A DNA stretch of 64,000 nt from Vicinamibacterales bacterium. Its GTDB lineage: Bacteria; Acidobacteriota; Vicinamibacteria; Vicinamibacterales; Fen-181. Every line of letters begins with the position of its first letter. Position 1 is the stretch's first letter. Shown in pieces: positions 52,001 through 60,987 of the stretch. The notes under the pieces are model-generated. The model ran no database searches. It had not been told where the DNA came from and saw only the letters and a list, made by a program, of their open reading frames with translations. A program made the position numbers and the translations under genes. The stretch covers positions 144,428-208,427 of the forward strand of contig DASXVO010000021.1 of assembly GCA_036504215.1 (NCBI GenBank). The letters run 5' to 3'.

Positions 52001-55000
52001 CTACGGCAACCGGATCGCAGCGCCGTTGGCCACTGGCACCAGCGGCCCGATCGCGGTCAGCGCCGACACGTAGTCGAGGAACCGGTCATCCGGGAGCGCA
52101 GCCGCGGCCCTCGCGACGGCCCACCAGTCGTCCGGATGTGCCATGTCGGCCGACGTGATGGCATCCCAGACCGCGTACGCCGCGACGTCGGGCGAAAGAG
52201 CGGCTGGCAGTCCGAGGGCCGCAAGCGCCTCGGCGACACGCAGGTGGACATCGGCCAATTGCGTCGGCAGCACACCCGCGCCGCGCGGCCCCTGGACGTC
52301 CTCCCAGGCGTGGCCGTCGGGCAACCGGACCGACAGGCTCCCGTCGAGCGTCCTGGTTGCGACTCCCCACCCGTCCAGTTCCGCACGCGGCAAATCGGGC
52401 TCGCCGATCCGCAGCAGGTCGGTCAGCGAGAAGAGAGTGACGGCCCGCACCTGATCGGTACGGACCAGCCACAACGCGGCGCGGCACCGCCATTCGCTCA
52501 GCCCAACCGAGACAGCCCGTTGCCACAGGGCCGGCGGAGTTGTCAGGAGTTCCGCCGCACGGGTGCGTCCACGTCGGATCGCCGCAACGATCCCGTCACG
52601 GGTGGCATCGCTCAGTCGAAACGGGCTGAACGCGGTCACGGTCTCACCAAACGCCCTGACGTCCTGCGGATCGGGACGCGGCCGTGTCCCGGGATCCTGC
52701 ACCGACAGTCGTCGCACCCAGGATTGCGAGTACACCGTGCGGAGTGCCAGCACCGAGCCCTGGATCACCCAGCTCTTGTCCGGCATGCGCACTTCCTCTG
52801 GGAGGTGCCATGCATCGAGCGCAGGTCCCGCCGTCGCGTCGAAGAGATGGCGACGCGACGGGTCTCCGCCCATCAGGATCGAATCGTCGGGATCGCCAAT
52901 CGCCCCGGCGTAGGCGAACGACACCAGCGCATCGGCGAGCAGGACGTCGCTCATGGTCAACAGCCTCGTCGCCTTCTCGCCGCGCGTGCGCGCATCCGCG
53001 TGTGCGAGGCTCTGCCTGGCGTCGTCGAGGGTGGCCCGGAGCGCGGGTATGGGGTGACCGAACAGACCGTCGAACTCCAGGCGAAGACCGGGCGCGAGTG
53101 CGTTGAGCGTTGCGACCTGGCGTTGGATCTCGTCGGCGCCGGCGCGCGGATCGGCCAGCGCGACGGCCACATCCTGAAGCGTCAGGGCATCGTCGATACG
53201 CGTGCTCTTCTGGATGACCCGGATGCGTTCGAGACGGACGGCCGTCGCGGCGCCAAGATCGACACGGTATCGCTGGTCTTCCCAGCTGAGAACGATGGCC
53301 GGGGCCGCCGGCAACCCTTGCCCCGAGACCGCCCGCACGAGGCAAGCCTCAGCAGGAGTCTTGTCGCTGCACAACTGAGGCAGCAGGGTGGAGCGCATCC
53401 ACCGACCCACTGCTCCGACCGCGAGCCCACCTGTCGCCGGATCGGACGCGGACGCTCCGGCTGGCCCGCGGGACGGCAGCGCGAACAGGGACATGGCGCT
53501 GGCGTGGGCGCGCGACTTCTCGAGGACGCCGGTCGTGACGGCTCGTTCGAGGATTGCCAGCACGCCTTGCACCTGTGCGGTGTCCACGACCGCTGCTCCT
53601 CTGTCGAAACCCGCCCACGAACGCGAGGCAAATCGGAGCGCGGTCGCGTAGTCAGCCGGGCGATCGAGGCCAATGCGTTCGAGCGTCAGCAGCAATCCGT
53701 TGTTTCGGGGAAATGACGTGACGGCTTCGCAGACGGCGGGCAGATCGGCCAGACCTGCTGTCGGGAACATGCGCTGAGCGAACGTCACGGCACCGAGCCA
53801 TTCCGCGCGCCGCTCTGGCCGTTCGCGTTCGATCCGATCCACGAGCCAGGCCGCATCGATCGGTGCGGCGTTGACTCTGGCTGAGGCGCACGCCTGGGGT
53901 AGTCCGCCGAACACGGTCTCCCACAGCGAGCGCCACGACGGCCCGGCCATCCGGCCGGTATCATCCACCCGGATCTGGATGAGCACGGCCGCAGGGTTCA
54001 CAGGATGCCGCACCACCTGCCATCCGTTGAGCGACTCGACGGACCGCGAGCGCGCGAAGCTGCCGTAGAGCGCGCGGGCCCGGTTGATCTGGTCGGCGTC
54101 AGCGCCCGTGCCCAGGGCGAACGCCTGTCGCGGGGTCTCCAGATGAGCGACGGTATCGTAGAAGAACGCCGCGCGCCCGCCGTCGCGGGCGAGCAGGTCG
54201 CGGATGAATCCGTCCACGTCGGTCGGCTCACGTCCGATGAGGGCCTGCCAGACGGGTGCGGCGTTGTCTCCACCGGGGACGACGAGGTGTTCGTTCCTGA
54301 GCCGGATCGATCGCCCCCATTCGGCGAACACGGCGGCGCTCTTGTCGGCCACGGCCGACAGGAGCGACGGGTGATTCCCGAAGAACGCAAGCGTCTCGTC
54401 ATCGAGCGCCATGAGCCCGTGGTACATGAACGCAGCCCGTCGGTCGCCGAGAATCGCGGCCGCCAACTGCTCGGGTGGCACCGGGCGGTGCACGATCGCC
54501 GAGGCCCAGATCTCCGGCGACAGGGGAAGCGGAACCCTCTCACTGGGGATCTCCACGCGAACCGTCTCACCAGCGTTCAGCCGCTTGATCCAGTCGGCGA
54601 GCGGAACTCCGGCCCATTCGAGCGCCTGGCGCCGTCCCGCCGCATCGGGACCCGGCGCCGCCTGCAGGGATCCGCCGACGACCACCAGGCCGCTGGACGA
54701 GGCCCACGTGTGAACGACCTCGGCCACTGTTCCCGATGGCGTCAGCGCGACCCCATGTGGCGGCAGTGCCGCGGCGGCCGACTGCGCCAGAGCGACCGCA
54801 TCGAGATAGGCCAGGGCTTGGAACGGCGGCTTGGCGCGGAGCACGTGCGCCACGCGCACGAACGCCAGCAGCGCGGTTGTGGGGTCGGAGGCCCCTGGCA
54901 TGTCGGCTGCGCGGAACAGACCGGCCACGCCCCCCGGCACGAGGAGATCGGAAACGACTGAAGCGGTGCCCGGGGTTGCCGCGCCTGCGGTCAGCGCTCC

Positions 55001-55060
55001 AATCAGCACGAGCACCAGCGGGAGTGCGCCGAGAGCACACCACCAGGAAGAGCCTGCCAT
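52001..55060 (-). CDS. Large exported protein of unknown function
   Basis: The 1019-residue product starts with a signal or anchor segment (MAGSSWWCALGALPLVLVLIGAL) and is otherwise soluble, Ala/Leu-rich and probably mainly helical. No catalytic motif, repeat array or known domain was recognised. The early region mentions no metal motif; cysteines are few. It is the last gene of a minus-strand block with a TPR protein, a VWFA protein and a beta-propeller-like protein, each starting within 24 bp of its neighbour's end, so all four probably act outside the cytoplasm together. GAGGTGAC precedes the ATG at 55060. It converges with the NtrC gene (40 bp). Confidence 0.72.
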   Translation of the reverse strand: MAGSSWWCALGALPLVLVLIGALTAGAATPGTASVVSDLLVPGGVAGLFRAADMPGASDPTTALLAFVRVAHVLRAKPPFQALAYLDAVALAQSAAAALPPHGVALTPSGTVAEVVHTWASSSGLVVVGGSLQAAPGPDAAGRRQALEWAGVPLADWIKRLNAGETVRVEIPSERVPLPLSPEIWASAIVHRPVPPEQLAAAILGDRRAAFMYHGLMALDDETLAFFGNHPSLLSAVADKSAAVFAEWGRSIRLRNEHLVVPGGDNAAPVWQALIGREPTDVDGFIRDLLARDGGRAAFFYDTVAHLETPRQAFALGTGADADQINRARALYGSFARSRSVESLNGWQVVRHPVNPAAVLIQIRVDDTGRMAGPSWRSLWETVFGGLPQACASARVNAAPIDAAWLVDRIERERPERRAEWLGAVTFAQRMFPTAGLADLPAVCEAVTSFPRNNGLLLTLERIGLDRPADYATALRFASRSWAGFDRGAAVVDTAQVQGVLAILERAVTTGVLEKSRAHASAMSLFALPSRGPAGASASDPATGGLAVGAVGRWMRSTLLPQLCSDKTPAEACLVRAVSGQGLPAAPAIVLSWEDQRYRVDLGAATAVRLERIRVIQKSTRIDDALTLQDVAVALADPRAGADEIQRQVATLNALAPGLRLEFDGLFGHPIPALRATLDDARQSLAHADARTRGEKATRLLTMSDVLLADALVSFAYAGAIGDPDDSILMGGDPSRRHLFDATAGPALDAWHLPEEVRMPDKSWVIQGSVLALRTVYSQSWVRRLSVQDPGTRPRPDPQDVRAFGETVTAFSPFRLSDATRDGIVAAIRRGRTRAAELLTTPPALWQRAVSVGLSEWRCRAALWLVRTDQVRAVTLFSLTDLLRIGEPDLPRAELDGWGVATRTLDGSLSVRLPDGHAWEDVQGPRGAGVLPTQLADVHLRVAEALAALGLPAALSPDVAAYAVWDAITSADMAHPDDWWAVARAAAALPDDRFLDYVSALTAIGPLVPVANGAAIRLP

Positions 55061-55083
55061 GTCACCTCGACGACTCACACCAT

Positions 55084-56739
55084 TCACCTCTCCGCCCGCG
55101 CCTTCTTCTCGACAGCGATCACCCATTCGGCGACGAGCGACTGGCGTGAACCGCCGGACTCGACATACGCGTCGCGGTAGCGCCGAAGGCGCGCGAGCGA
55201 ATCGCTCGCCCGTGCAGGGTCGCGTTGGGTGACGCGCTCGAATATCGCTTGCATGCCGACAAAGAGCAGATCGGTGTCGGCGGGTGGGCGCGCAATCCCG
55301 GCGTCGACGTATTCGAGGACGCGGTCGTAGTACCGGCCCTCCAGCGCTGCGACCGCCAGGCGCAGCCGAATTGGCCGATTGTCGGGCCACTTCGAGAGCG
55401 CCTCCTCGAGCGTGTCGAGGACGCGGTTTGTCTGCCCGAGTCGAGTCATCGCTTCTGCGAGTAGACGGTACACCACCGGATACTGATCGAGGCCGACCAG
55501 CGAGGTCTGCCACGCGTTGATCGCCTGAGGATCGCGCCCGCCCGCGGCGTAGCAGGCCCCGATGAAGAACGCGCCCACGAAGAACTCGGGGGATGCCCGC
55601 AGCGCCAGGCGGAAGTCCTCGGACGCCGGCTGCAATTGCTTCTGCGAGAACAGTGACAGGCCGTGCAGGAACGGCCCCGCCGGATCCTTCGGATCGCGTG
55701 CCGTGAGCATCGCAGCCGCCTCGACGAATCGTCCGGCCTTCGCCTGTTCGATGGCCGGCCGCACGTGTCCGGGCGCTCGCATCGCGAGGTCGTCGAGGAA
55801 CGGTCCAAGCACGGCCGGGTCGAGCACTTCGTCGGGACGAAAGGCCGGAGCCGCCGCCGCTGCGCCGGATGCGGGCCCTGGCCGCGGCCCTGGCGACAGC
55901 GCGCCATCGGCCCGCTCGAGCGAGAACGGCGCGACCAGTTGCGCAGCCTCCCTGCCCCCGACCGAGACTCCAACCCTGGCCGTGTACTCACCTGCCGGCA
56001 GCAGGCGGGCGTCGAGCACCGCTTGCGCCAACCTGGAGTTCCCTGCTCCGAAGGCCAGCGGCATCGGCATCGATACAATGGCTGCGCCGGATCTGTCCTT
56101 CGCAATTTCGACGCCGATCGCGACGTCGGACGGAGGCTCGCCATCGAAGCCGATGGGCAGCGACGCGACCAACGTCCCGCCACGCACTCTTTGGTCGGTC
56201 GTCATCGCGATCGGCGCGTCGGCGCCAGCCGTCTCGCCGATCAAGACGTCGCCGAATCGACACGATGCCGCCGTCTGCAGCCTCGCCGCCACCTTCGCAT
56301 CAGCCGTACCGACGCGGCTGTTCCGCAGCATCGCCAGTCGGAGCCGATACGCGCCAGGCGGGACGGTGACGACATCCGCGAACGCGAGCGTCCCTGAGGC
56401 GGTTTGGCGAAGTTCCAGGCGTCGCAGCGCGTGTGCGCGGCGCTGACCCCGCTCGTCATCGAGCGCGAAGGCCACGGATGCCAGTCTGGATCCGGTCGCC
56501 TGCGACGCGTCCAGTTCCGCGAGGATGAGCAGACGAACGGCCGCGGAATCGTCGGCAGGCAGCGTGAACGCCGCAATCCTGATTGGCACGTCTCGCGGCG
56601 GCATGCGGGACGTCAGCGCGGCATCCAACTCGGTGGTGTCGTCGACGAGGACGATCCGTGGCGGTTGCTGAGTGGCGGCTTGCGACTGCGGCGGCGGGAC
56701 GGCCGACAAGCAGGCAATCCACAGGAACGGCAGCATCAT
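55084..56739 (-). CDS. Exported TPR-containing protein
   Basis: The 551-residue protein has a signal peptide (MMLPFLWIACLSAVPPPQSQA), a beta-rich N-terminal half (about 30-290) and a C-terminal helical half (about 320-540) with degenerate tetratricopeptide repeats (GPFLHGLSLFSQKQLQPASEDF, then FFVGAFFIGACYAAGG). The N-half pattern resembles the companion of VWFA proteins in Acidobacteriota, but no name can be given. It starts 10 bp after the VWFA gene stop and ends 23 bp before the 1019-residue gene, so an assembled complex is likely. GAGGG lies eight bases before the ATG. Confidence 0.75.
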   Translation of the reverse strand: MMLPFLWIACLSAVPPPQSQAATQQPPRIVLVDDTTELDAALTSRMPPRDVPIRIAAFTLPADDSAAVRLLILAELDASQATGSRLASVAFALDDERGQRRAHALRRLELRQTASGTLAFADVVTVPPGAYRLRLAMLRNSRVGTADAKVAARLQTAASCRFGDVLIGETAGADAPIAMTTDQRVRGGTLVASLPIGFDGEPPSDVAIGVEIAKDRSGAAIVSMPMPLAFGAGNSRLAQAVLDARLLPAGEYTARVGVSVGGREAAQLVAPFSLERADGALSPGPRPGPASGAAAAAPAFRPDEVLDPAVLGPFLDDLAMRAPGHVRPAIEQAKAGRFVEAAAMLTARDPKDPAGPFLHGLSLFSQKQLQPASEDFRLALRASPEFFVGAFFIGACYAAGGRDPQAINAWQTSLVGLDQYPVVYRLLAEAMTRLGQTNRVLDTLEEALSKWPDNRPIRLRLAVAALEGRYYDRVLEYVDAGIARPPADTDLLFVGMQAIFERVTQRDPARASDSLARLRRYRDAYVESGGSRQSLVAEWVIAVEKKARAER

Positions 56740-56749
56740 GGCGAGACCC

Positions 56750-57898
56750 TCACGGTCGGCTGGGCATCCGACGGTAGCCCTGTCGGGCGCGGACGCTGTA
56801 GCGGCCGTCACCCACCTCGACGCGAATCTGGTGCCACCTGCCGTCTCGAGATGAGGACGGCGGCGCGTAGGTGAGGAGGTACTGACTCGACAGTTCGTCG
56901 ACGATCGTGTCGAACGTCTCCTGCAGCTCCGCCATATCGCGCGGGAAGAAGGCGCGACCGCCGCTGTGCCCGGCCAGCCATTCGCAGAGACTCCTCAGAC
57001 CCGGTGCATCCGTCGCTCGGCCTTGGCCGATCATGAACAGCACGGCGTCGCTCCCCTCGGCCCGGCGCTGCACGGCGTCGCGCGCCACACGGCTCGATGT
57101 GTCCTCGCCGTCGGAAAACACCACGAGCCCTCGTCGTCCCGCCTCGGTGCCGAGCAGATCGAACGATCGGATGAGGGTCTCGTGCAGGGCGGTCATCCCC
57201 CACGGCGCGAGGCGATCGACGGCTTTCAGGCGCGCGGCCAGGCCCGCGGTAGGACGTGAGAGTACGAAGAAGTTCTCGTTGAACGCCGCCAGGGTCACGC
57301 GATCGGTTGGCTTCAATGCCGACAGAAAGCGTTTCACGTTCGCCTTCACACCTTCGGCGGCGTCGGTCATGCTGCCGCTGACATCCACCGCCACCGCAAG
57401 CTCGAGCGGGATGTTCTCCGCGCCGAAATGACTGATCGGCTGCGCCACGTTGTCCTCGAATACGCGAAACCCCTCACGCGTGAGGCCCCGGACGAACCGG
57501 CCACCATCGAGCACCGTGACGGTGACATGGACCATGTCCACGTCCACGGCCTCGACGTATTCGCTGCCCTTCGAGCGAATGCTCGATGTCAGACGCAGGC
57601 CGCCCGACAGCGTCGCCACGACCCGGAACAGGTGCTCGCGGACCGAGGTCCCGGCGTTCCACTCGCACTGGAAGGGCGGTTCTTCAACCGTGCAGACTTG
57701 CCGGCCATCGACGAAGAAGGTCATCCGGCCGACGACCTGGGATGGAGGTTCCACCGCGGCGCGCACGATCACGCTGCCGCTGACGTACGTCCCCACCCCG
57801 GGCGCCAGGATGCGCAGAACCGGGGCGGGGGCCTGCCCGGCGCCGAGCGATGTCATCAATAGCGCGGTGACTGCCAGCGCTGCGAGAAGTGGCCTCAT
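56750..57898 (-). CDS. Secreted VWFA-domain protein
   Basis: The 382-residue exported protein has a signal peptide (about 1-21), an N-terminal Ig-like region (about 25-110), and a von Willebrand A domain (about 165-350) with an intact MIDAS motif DVSGSMT and the later Thr and Asp positions (MTALHETL; VVFSDGEDTSS). The preceding segment VTVTVLDGGRFVRGLTREGFRVFEDN is the signature of the Acidobacteriota VWFA-related family. Function of these proteins is unknown; metal-dependent protein binding is expected. It leads into the TPR and 1019-residue genes. Confidence 0.88.
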   Translation of the reverse strand: MRPLLAALAVTALLMTSLGAGQAPAPVLRILAPGVGTYVSGSVIVRAAVEPPSQVVGRMTFFVDGRQVCTVEEPPFQCEWNAGTSVREHLFRVVATLSGGLRLTSSIRSKGSEYVEAVDVDMVHVTVTVLDGGRFVRGLTREGFRVFEDNVAQPISHFGAENIPLELAVAVDVSGSMTDAAEGVKANVKRFLSALKPTDRVTLAAFNENFFVLSRPTAGLAARLKAVDRLAPWGMTALHETLIRSFDLLGTEAGRRGLVVFSDGEDTSSRVARDAVQRRAEGSDAVLFMIGQGRATDAPGLRSLCEWLAGHSGGRAFFPRDMAELQETFDTIVDELSSQYLLTYAPPSSSRDGRWHQIRVEVGDGRYSVRARQGYRRMPSRP

Positions 57899-57922
57899 GA
57901 CGGTTGAGTGGGCCGGCCTCGA

Positions 57923-58696
57923 CTACCGGACGTCGGCGATCATCAGAAGGTAGAGCTTCTGATTCTTCTTTTGGAGATAGACGATCTGCAAGCCGTCCTG
58001 CGACCAGGCGGGCAGCGTGGCGTTGACCGTTCCGCCGACCGGGGCTTTGTGTCCCTCACGATCGAGCAACGCCAGACGCCCGTCCGCATCGACGTACGCG
58101 AGGACACCCATGGGCGCCGGAGCCCAGCCAAACCGGACGCCGGGCAGAGGTGCCTCGTTGACCCACTCGCCGACGACGTGGCCCTTCAAGCGCATCGTGA
58201 TGACGTCGGACGTCGTGGTGTTGTTGGAAGCCATGATGGCTGTAGCCTGGGACATGCTTTCTCCCCCGGCTCCACCCGCCGCGGCCGATCCCATCCCCGC
58301 CAGTTCGCCGCCCGACGATGTGTTGGTGAGCTTGGCGTTCGTCTTTCGCTGTTCCACGTCGATCTTCAGGGCCGGATCCCCGGGGGCGACGACGGCAGAC
58401 TTCCAGACCCAGTAGGTGGCGGCCCACTCGGGCGTCCCATCGGTCTGACCGATGGAGAGGGTGGGCGACGTGGAGATCTGGTAGTGCCGGACCTTGTCCT
58501 TTCCCTGCGCCACACGCAGGTAGATCGCGCCGTCGCTGCGCCAGGCCAGGCCGATTGGATCGCCCTGAGCTTTCGTCGTATCGAGTTCGGCGAGAATTCT
58601 CGGCGCGCTCACTGTGAGGAGCCGCACGTCGGCCACCGCCGACTTCTGAGCAGTGGATGCCTGGCTGAACAGGATGGCGAGTGCGATGGCGAGCAT
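57923..58696 (-). CDS. Exported beta-propeller-like (TolB-like) protein
   Basis: The 257-residue protein has a signal peptide (MLAIALAILFSQASTAQ) and several WD/TolB-like strand repeats: PIGLAWRSDGAIYLR, PGVRFGWAPAPMGVLAYVDADGRLALLD and LPAWSQDGLQIVYLQKK. Three or four blades are visible, fewer than a closed six-bladed propeller, so it may dimerise or be a partial propeller. A Ser/Gly-rich segment (about 125-150) interrupts the repeats. It is first in the four-gene secreted block. GAGGA is five bases before the ATG; the longer frame upstream lacks signal-peptide character. Confidence 0.7.
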   Translation of the reverse strand: MLAIALAILFSQASTAQKSAVADVRLLTVSAPRILAELDTTKAQGDPIGLAWRSDGAIYLRVAQGKDKVRHYQISTSPTLSIGQTDGTPEWAATYWVWKSAVVAPGDPALKIDVEQRKTNAKLTNTSSGGELAGMGSAAAGGAGGESMSQATAIMASNNTTTSDVITMRLKGHVVGEWVNEAPLPGVRFGWAPAPMGVLAYVDADGRLALLDREGHKAPVGGTVNATLPAWSQDGLQIVYLQKKNQKLYLLMIADVR

Positions 58697-58863
58697 GTTG
58701 GTCCTCGGACCCCGGCTCGAAGCCGGTCGTGACAGGGCGCCGCGAGTGTGCCACATCGAGGGACGCCCGGCAAATCGAAATGTCACCACGAACCGCGATC
58801 GACCCGCAGCCGCCGAGCGCCCCCCCCACTGCGTGCGGGCCGGCGCAGGACGCCCGAAAGGGA

Positions 58864-58900
58864 CTTGACTCTATAATTCGATTGTTGTAGAAATATAGAT
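58864..58900 (+). promoter_or_regulatory. arsR promoter/operator region
   Basis: TTGACT (58864) and TATAAT (58872) lie close together, followed by an AT-rich stretch ending at the arsR ATG. TTGACT with TAGAAA (58888) spaced 18 bp would give a start at or next to the ATG, implying a leaderless message; no ribosome-binding site is seen. CTATA...TATAG forms an imperfect inverted repeat that could be the ArsR operator. Confidence 0.4.
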
Positions 58901-59251
58901 ATGACAAGCACCGACGTCGATCAGATTGCCCGATACGCCGACATGATGTCGGCCATGGGAACCGAGCCGCGCCTGCGAATCATGCGGCTGCTGCTCTCCG
59001 CCCATCCCGTCGGGATGGTGGTCGGTGAAATCCAGGACGAGCTGGCCATCGCCGGCTCGACGCTGTCGCATCACCTCGACAAGTTGAAGAACGAGGATCT
59101 GGTCCGCGTGCAGCGCGAGGGCACGTTCCTCAGGTATTCGGCCAACGCGGACGCGCTGAAGGAACTGCTCGCGTTCCTCTATGCCGAGTGCTGCTCCCGG
59201 AACAAGGCGGTCGCCCCGGAGTCGATTACCCGGCTCTGCAAGCGGTGCTGA
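58901..59251 (+). CDS. arsR: ArsR-family metalloregulatory repressor
   Basis: The 116-residue winged-helix repressor has the ArsR fold (ADMMSAMGTEPRLRIMRLLL, then STLSHHLDKLKNEDLVRVQREG). Adjacent cysteines (AECCSRN) near residue 103 and a terminal CKRC may bind As(III)/Sb(III); the classic ELCVCDL site in alpha-3 is not present, so it belongs to another inducer-site subgroup. It precedes arsM by 59 bp. No ribosome-binding site is visible before the ATG. Confidence 0.88.
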   Translation: MTSTDVDQIARYADMMSAMGTEPRLRIMRLLLSAHPVGMVVGEIQDELAIAGSTLSHHLDKLKNEDLVRVQREGTFLRYSANADALKELLAFLYAECCSRNKAVAPESITRLCKRC

Positions 59252-59310
59252 CGGACGGCGTCGTGAACCACGCGCGGAAGAACACGGTCACATTCGGGAA
59301 GGAGCGTTAC

Positions 59311-60156
59311 ATGTCGGACATCAAGGATGTTGTGAAGGAGCGATACGGAAAAGCGGCCCTCCGCGTGACGGCCGGCCAGGGCGACGCGAGCTGCGGCTGT
59401 GGTTCCAGTTGCTGCTCGTCCGTGCCGGGCGCGGTTGACCCGATCACGGTGAACCTCTACGACCAGAAGCAGACCGAGGGCCTCCCGGCCGAGGCGGTGC
59501 TGGCGTCGCTTGGCTGCGGTAATCCTACCGCGCTCGCCAGGCTGAATCCCGGCGAGGTCGTGCTCGACCTTGGCTCCGGCGGCGGGATCGACGTGCTGCT
59601 CTCCGCCAAGAGGGTCGGATCGGCCGGCAAGGCCTACGGCCTCGACATGACCGACGAAATGCTCGCGCTCGCTCGCGAGAACCAGAAGAAGGCGGGCATC
59701 GACAACGTCGAGTTCCTGAAAGGCGAAATCGAGAACATCCCGCTGCCGGACAACAGCGTGGACGTCATCATCTCGAACTGTGTCATCAACCTGTCGGCCG
59801 ACAAGGATCGCGTGCTGGCCGAGGCGTTCCGCGTGCTGAGGCCAGGCGGCCGCGTCGCGGTCTCCGACATCGTCGTGCGCGGCGAGATCCCGGCGGAGAT
59901 TCGCCGGGACGTCGAACTGTGGGTCGGATGCCTGTCCGGCGCCCTGGACGAATCCGACTACGTCGCCCGGCTGACGCGGGCCGGATTCGAGGACGTCTCG
60001 ATCGAACCCACCCGCGTCTACAAGGTGGGCGACGCCAGGGAGTTCCTGTCCGGCCACGGGTTCGACGTGGACGCGCTCGCTCCGTTGGTGGACGGCCGTT
60101 TCTTCAGTGGCTTCATCCGCGGGCGAAAGCCGGCAGAGGTTCCGAAGCCCGCGTAG
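59311..60156 (+). CDS. arsM: Arsenite S-adenosylmethionine methyltransferase
   Basis: The 281-residue cytoplasmic enzyme methylates As(III) to mono-, di- and trimethylarsines using SAM. The SAM motif [14 protein letters not shown] is intact. Three cysteines that match the conserved ArsM triad are in [17 protein letters not shown] and WVGCLSGAL; an extra Cys-rich N-terminus ([11 protein letters not shown]) is typical of many ArsM. GGAAGGAG is seven bases from the ATG. Next to arsR, without arsB/acr3 or arsC, this gives detoxification by volatilisation. Link to the earlier molybdoenzyme, 40 kb away, is not implied. Confidence 0.93.
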   Translation: MSDIKDVVKERYGKAALRVTAGQGDASCGCGSSCCSSVPGAVDPITVNLYDQKQTEGLPAEAVLASLGCGNPTALARLNPGEVVLDLGSGGGIDVLLSAKRVGSAGKAYGLDMTDEMLALARENQKKAGIDNVEFLKGEIENIPLPDNSVDVIISNCVINLSADKDRVLAEAFRVLRPGGRVAVSDIVVRGEIPAEIRRDVELWVGCLSGALDESDYVARLTRAGFEDVSIEPTRVYKVGDAREFLSGHGFDVDALAPLVDGRFFSGFIRGRKPAEVPKPA

Positions 60157-60261
60157 CGGCGTGCGGCCCCACGCATCCCGAGACGAGGACGTGAAGCGGA
60201 GGACGTTGCAGGCGGCAGAACGGGTATCCTGCTCGAAGGCTGCCCGTTCCACGCCATCTTC

Positions 60262-60289
60262 TAGACAATTCCCGCAACTATGGTATTGT
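60262..60289 (+). promoter_or_regulatory. Promoter-like sequence for the MEDS/kinase genes
   Basis: TAGACA (60262) and TATTGT (60284-60289) are 16 bp apart, with an extended -10 TG (TGGTATTGT). It lies about 60 bp upstream of the MEDS gene start. Confidence 0.45.
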
Positions 60290-60351
60290 CGTCTGCAACC
60301 CCACGACAGGCCGGTGAAGAGGGTCGGCCTGCAGCTTCCACCGAGGTGCAC

Positions 60352-60987
60352 ATGCCGCGCTCGCAACGCGATGTCTCGCTTGGTGTCACCGATGAGCGGT
60401 TCCCGGAAGGACTCCACCTCTGTCACATCTTCAACGATGATGAGGAGCGGGGGCGAACGATCGCGCGCTACTTCCAGCAGGGACTGAAGGAGGGCGAGCG
60501 GGCGCTGTGCCTCATGGACTCGATTTCGCCCGTCGAGGTCCGCGCCCACCTCGCAGAACTCGGCATCGACGTGTCCGCGCTCGACCGCCAGTTCTCGATC
60601 GCGGACTCCCAGCAGATGTACTGCCCGACCGGCACCTTCTTTCCCGATCAACTGCTCGACAACTTCGGCGCCTTCTGTCGCCAGGCGCACGACGAGGGGT
60701 TCTCGGGAACGCGGATCAGCGGCGACATGGGTTGGGCGCTTCGGACCGGGACGCGAGTCGAGGAACTGCTGGTCTACGAAGCCAAGGTGAAGACCTACCT
60801 GGAGACCTGTCCGGCAACGGCAGTCTGCGAGTACGACGCGCGCAAGTTCGACGGGTCGGTCATCCTCGACGTCCTGAGTGTGCACCCGGCCATGATCGTT
60901 CGCGGCCAGATCGTCAAGAACCCGTACTACGTCGAACCAGCCGACTACCTGGCACGGTATCGTGCGAGACACACGCCTTCCGCCTGA
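60352..60987 (+). CDS. MEDS-domain sensory protein (DcmR-like)
   Basis: The 211-residue protein is almost entirely a MEDS (methanogen/methylotroph DcmR sensory) domain: HLCHIFNDDEERGRTIARYFQQGL and ALCLMDSISPVEVRAHLAELGID near the N-terminus, GDMGWALRTGTRVEEL in the middle and YDARKFDGSVILDVLSVHPAMIV near the end. Such domains are thought to sense small molecules or hydrocarbon-derived signals. It has no DNA-binding domain, so it must signal to a partner; the overlapping downstream histidine kinase is the obvious one. ATG at 60352 has GAGGTG upstream. Confidence 0.85.
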   Translation: MPRSQRDVSLGVTDERFPEGLHLCHIFNDDEERGRTIARYFQQGLKEGERALCLMDSISPVEVRAHLAELGIDVSALDRQFSIADSQQMYCPTGTFFPDQLLDNFGAFCRQAHDEGFSGTRISGDMGWALRTGTRVEELLVYEAKVKTYLETCPATAVCEYDARKFDGSVILDVLSVHPAMIVRGQIVKNPYYVEPADYLARYRARHTPSA

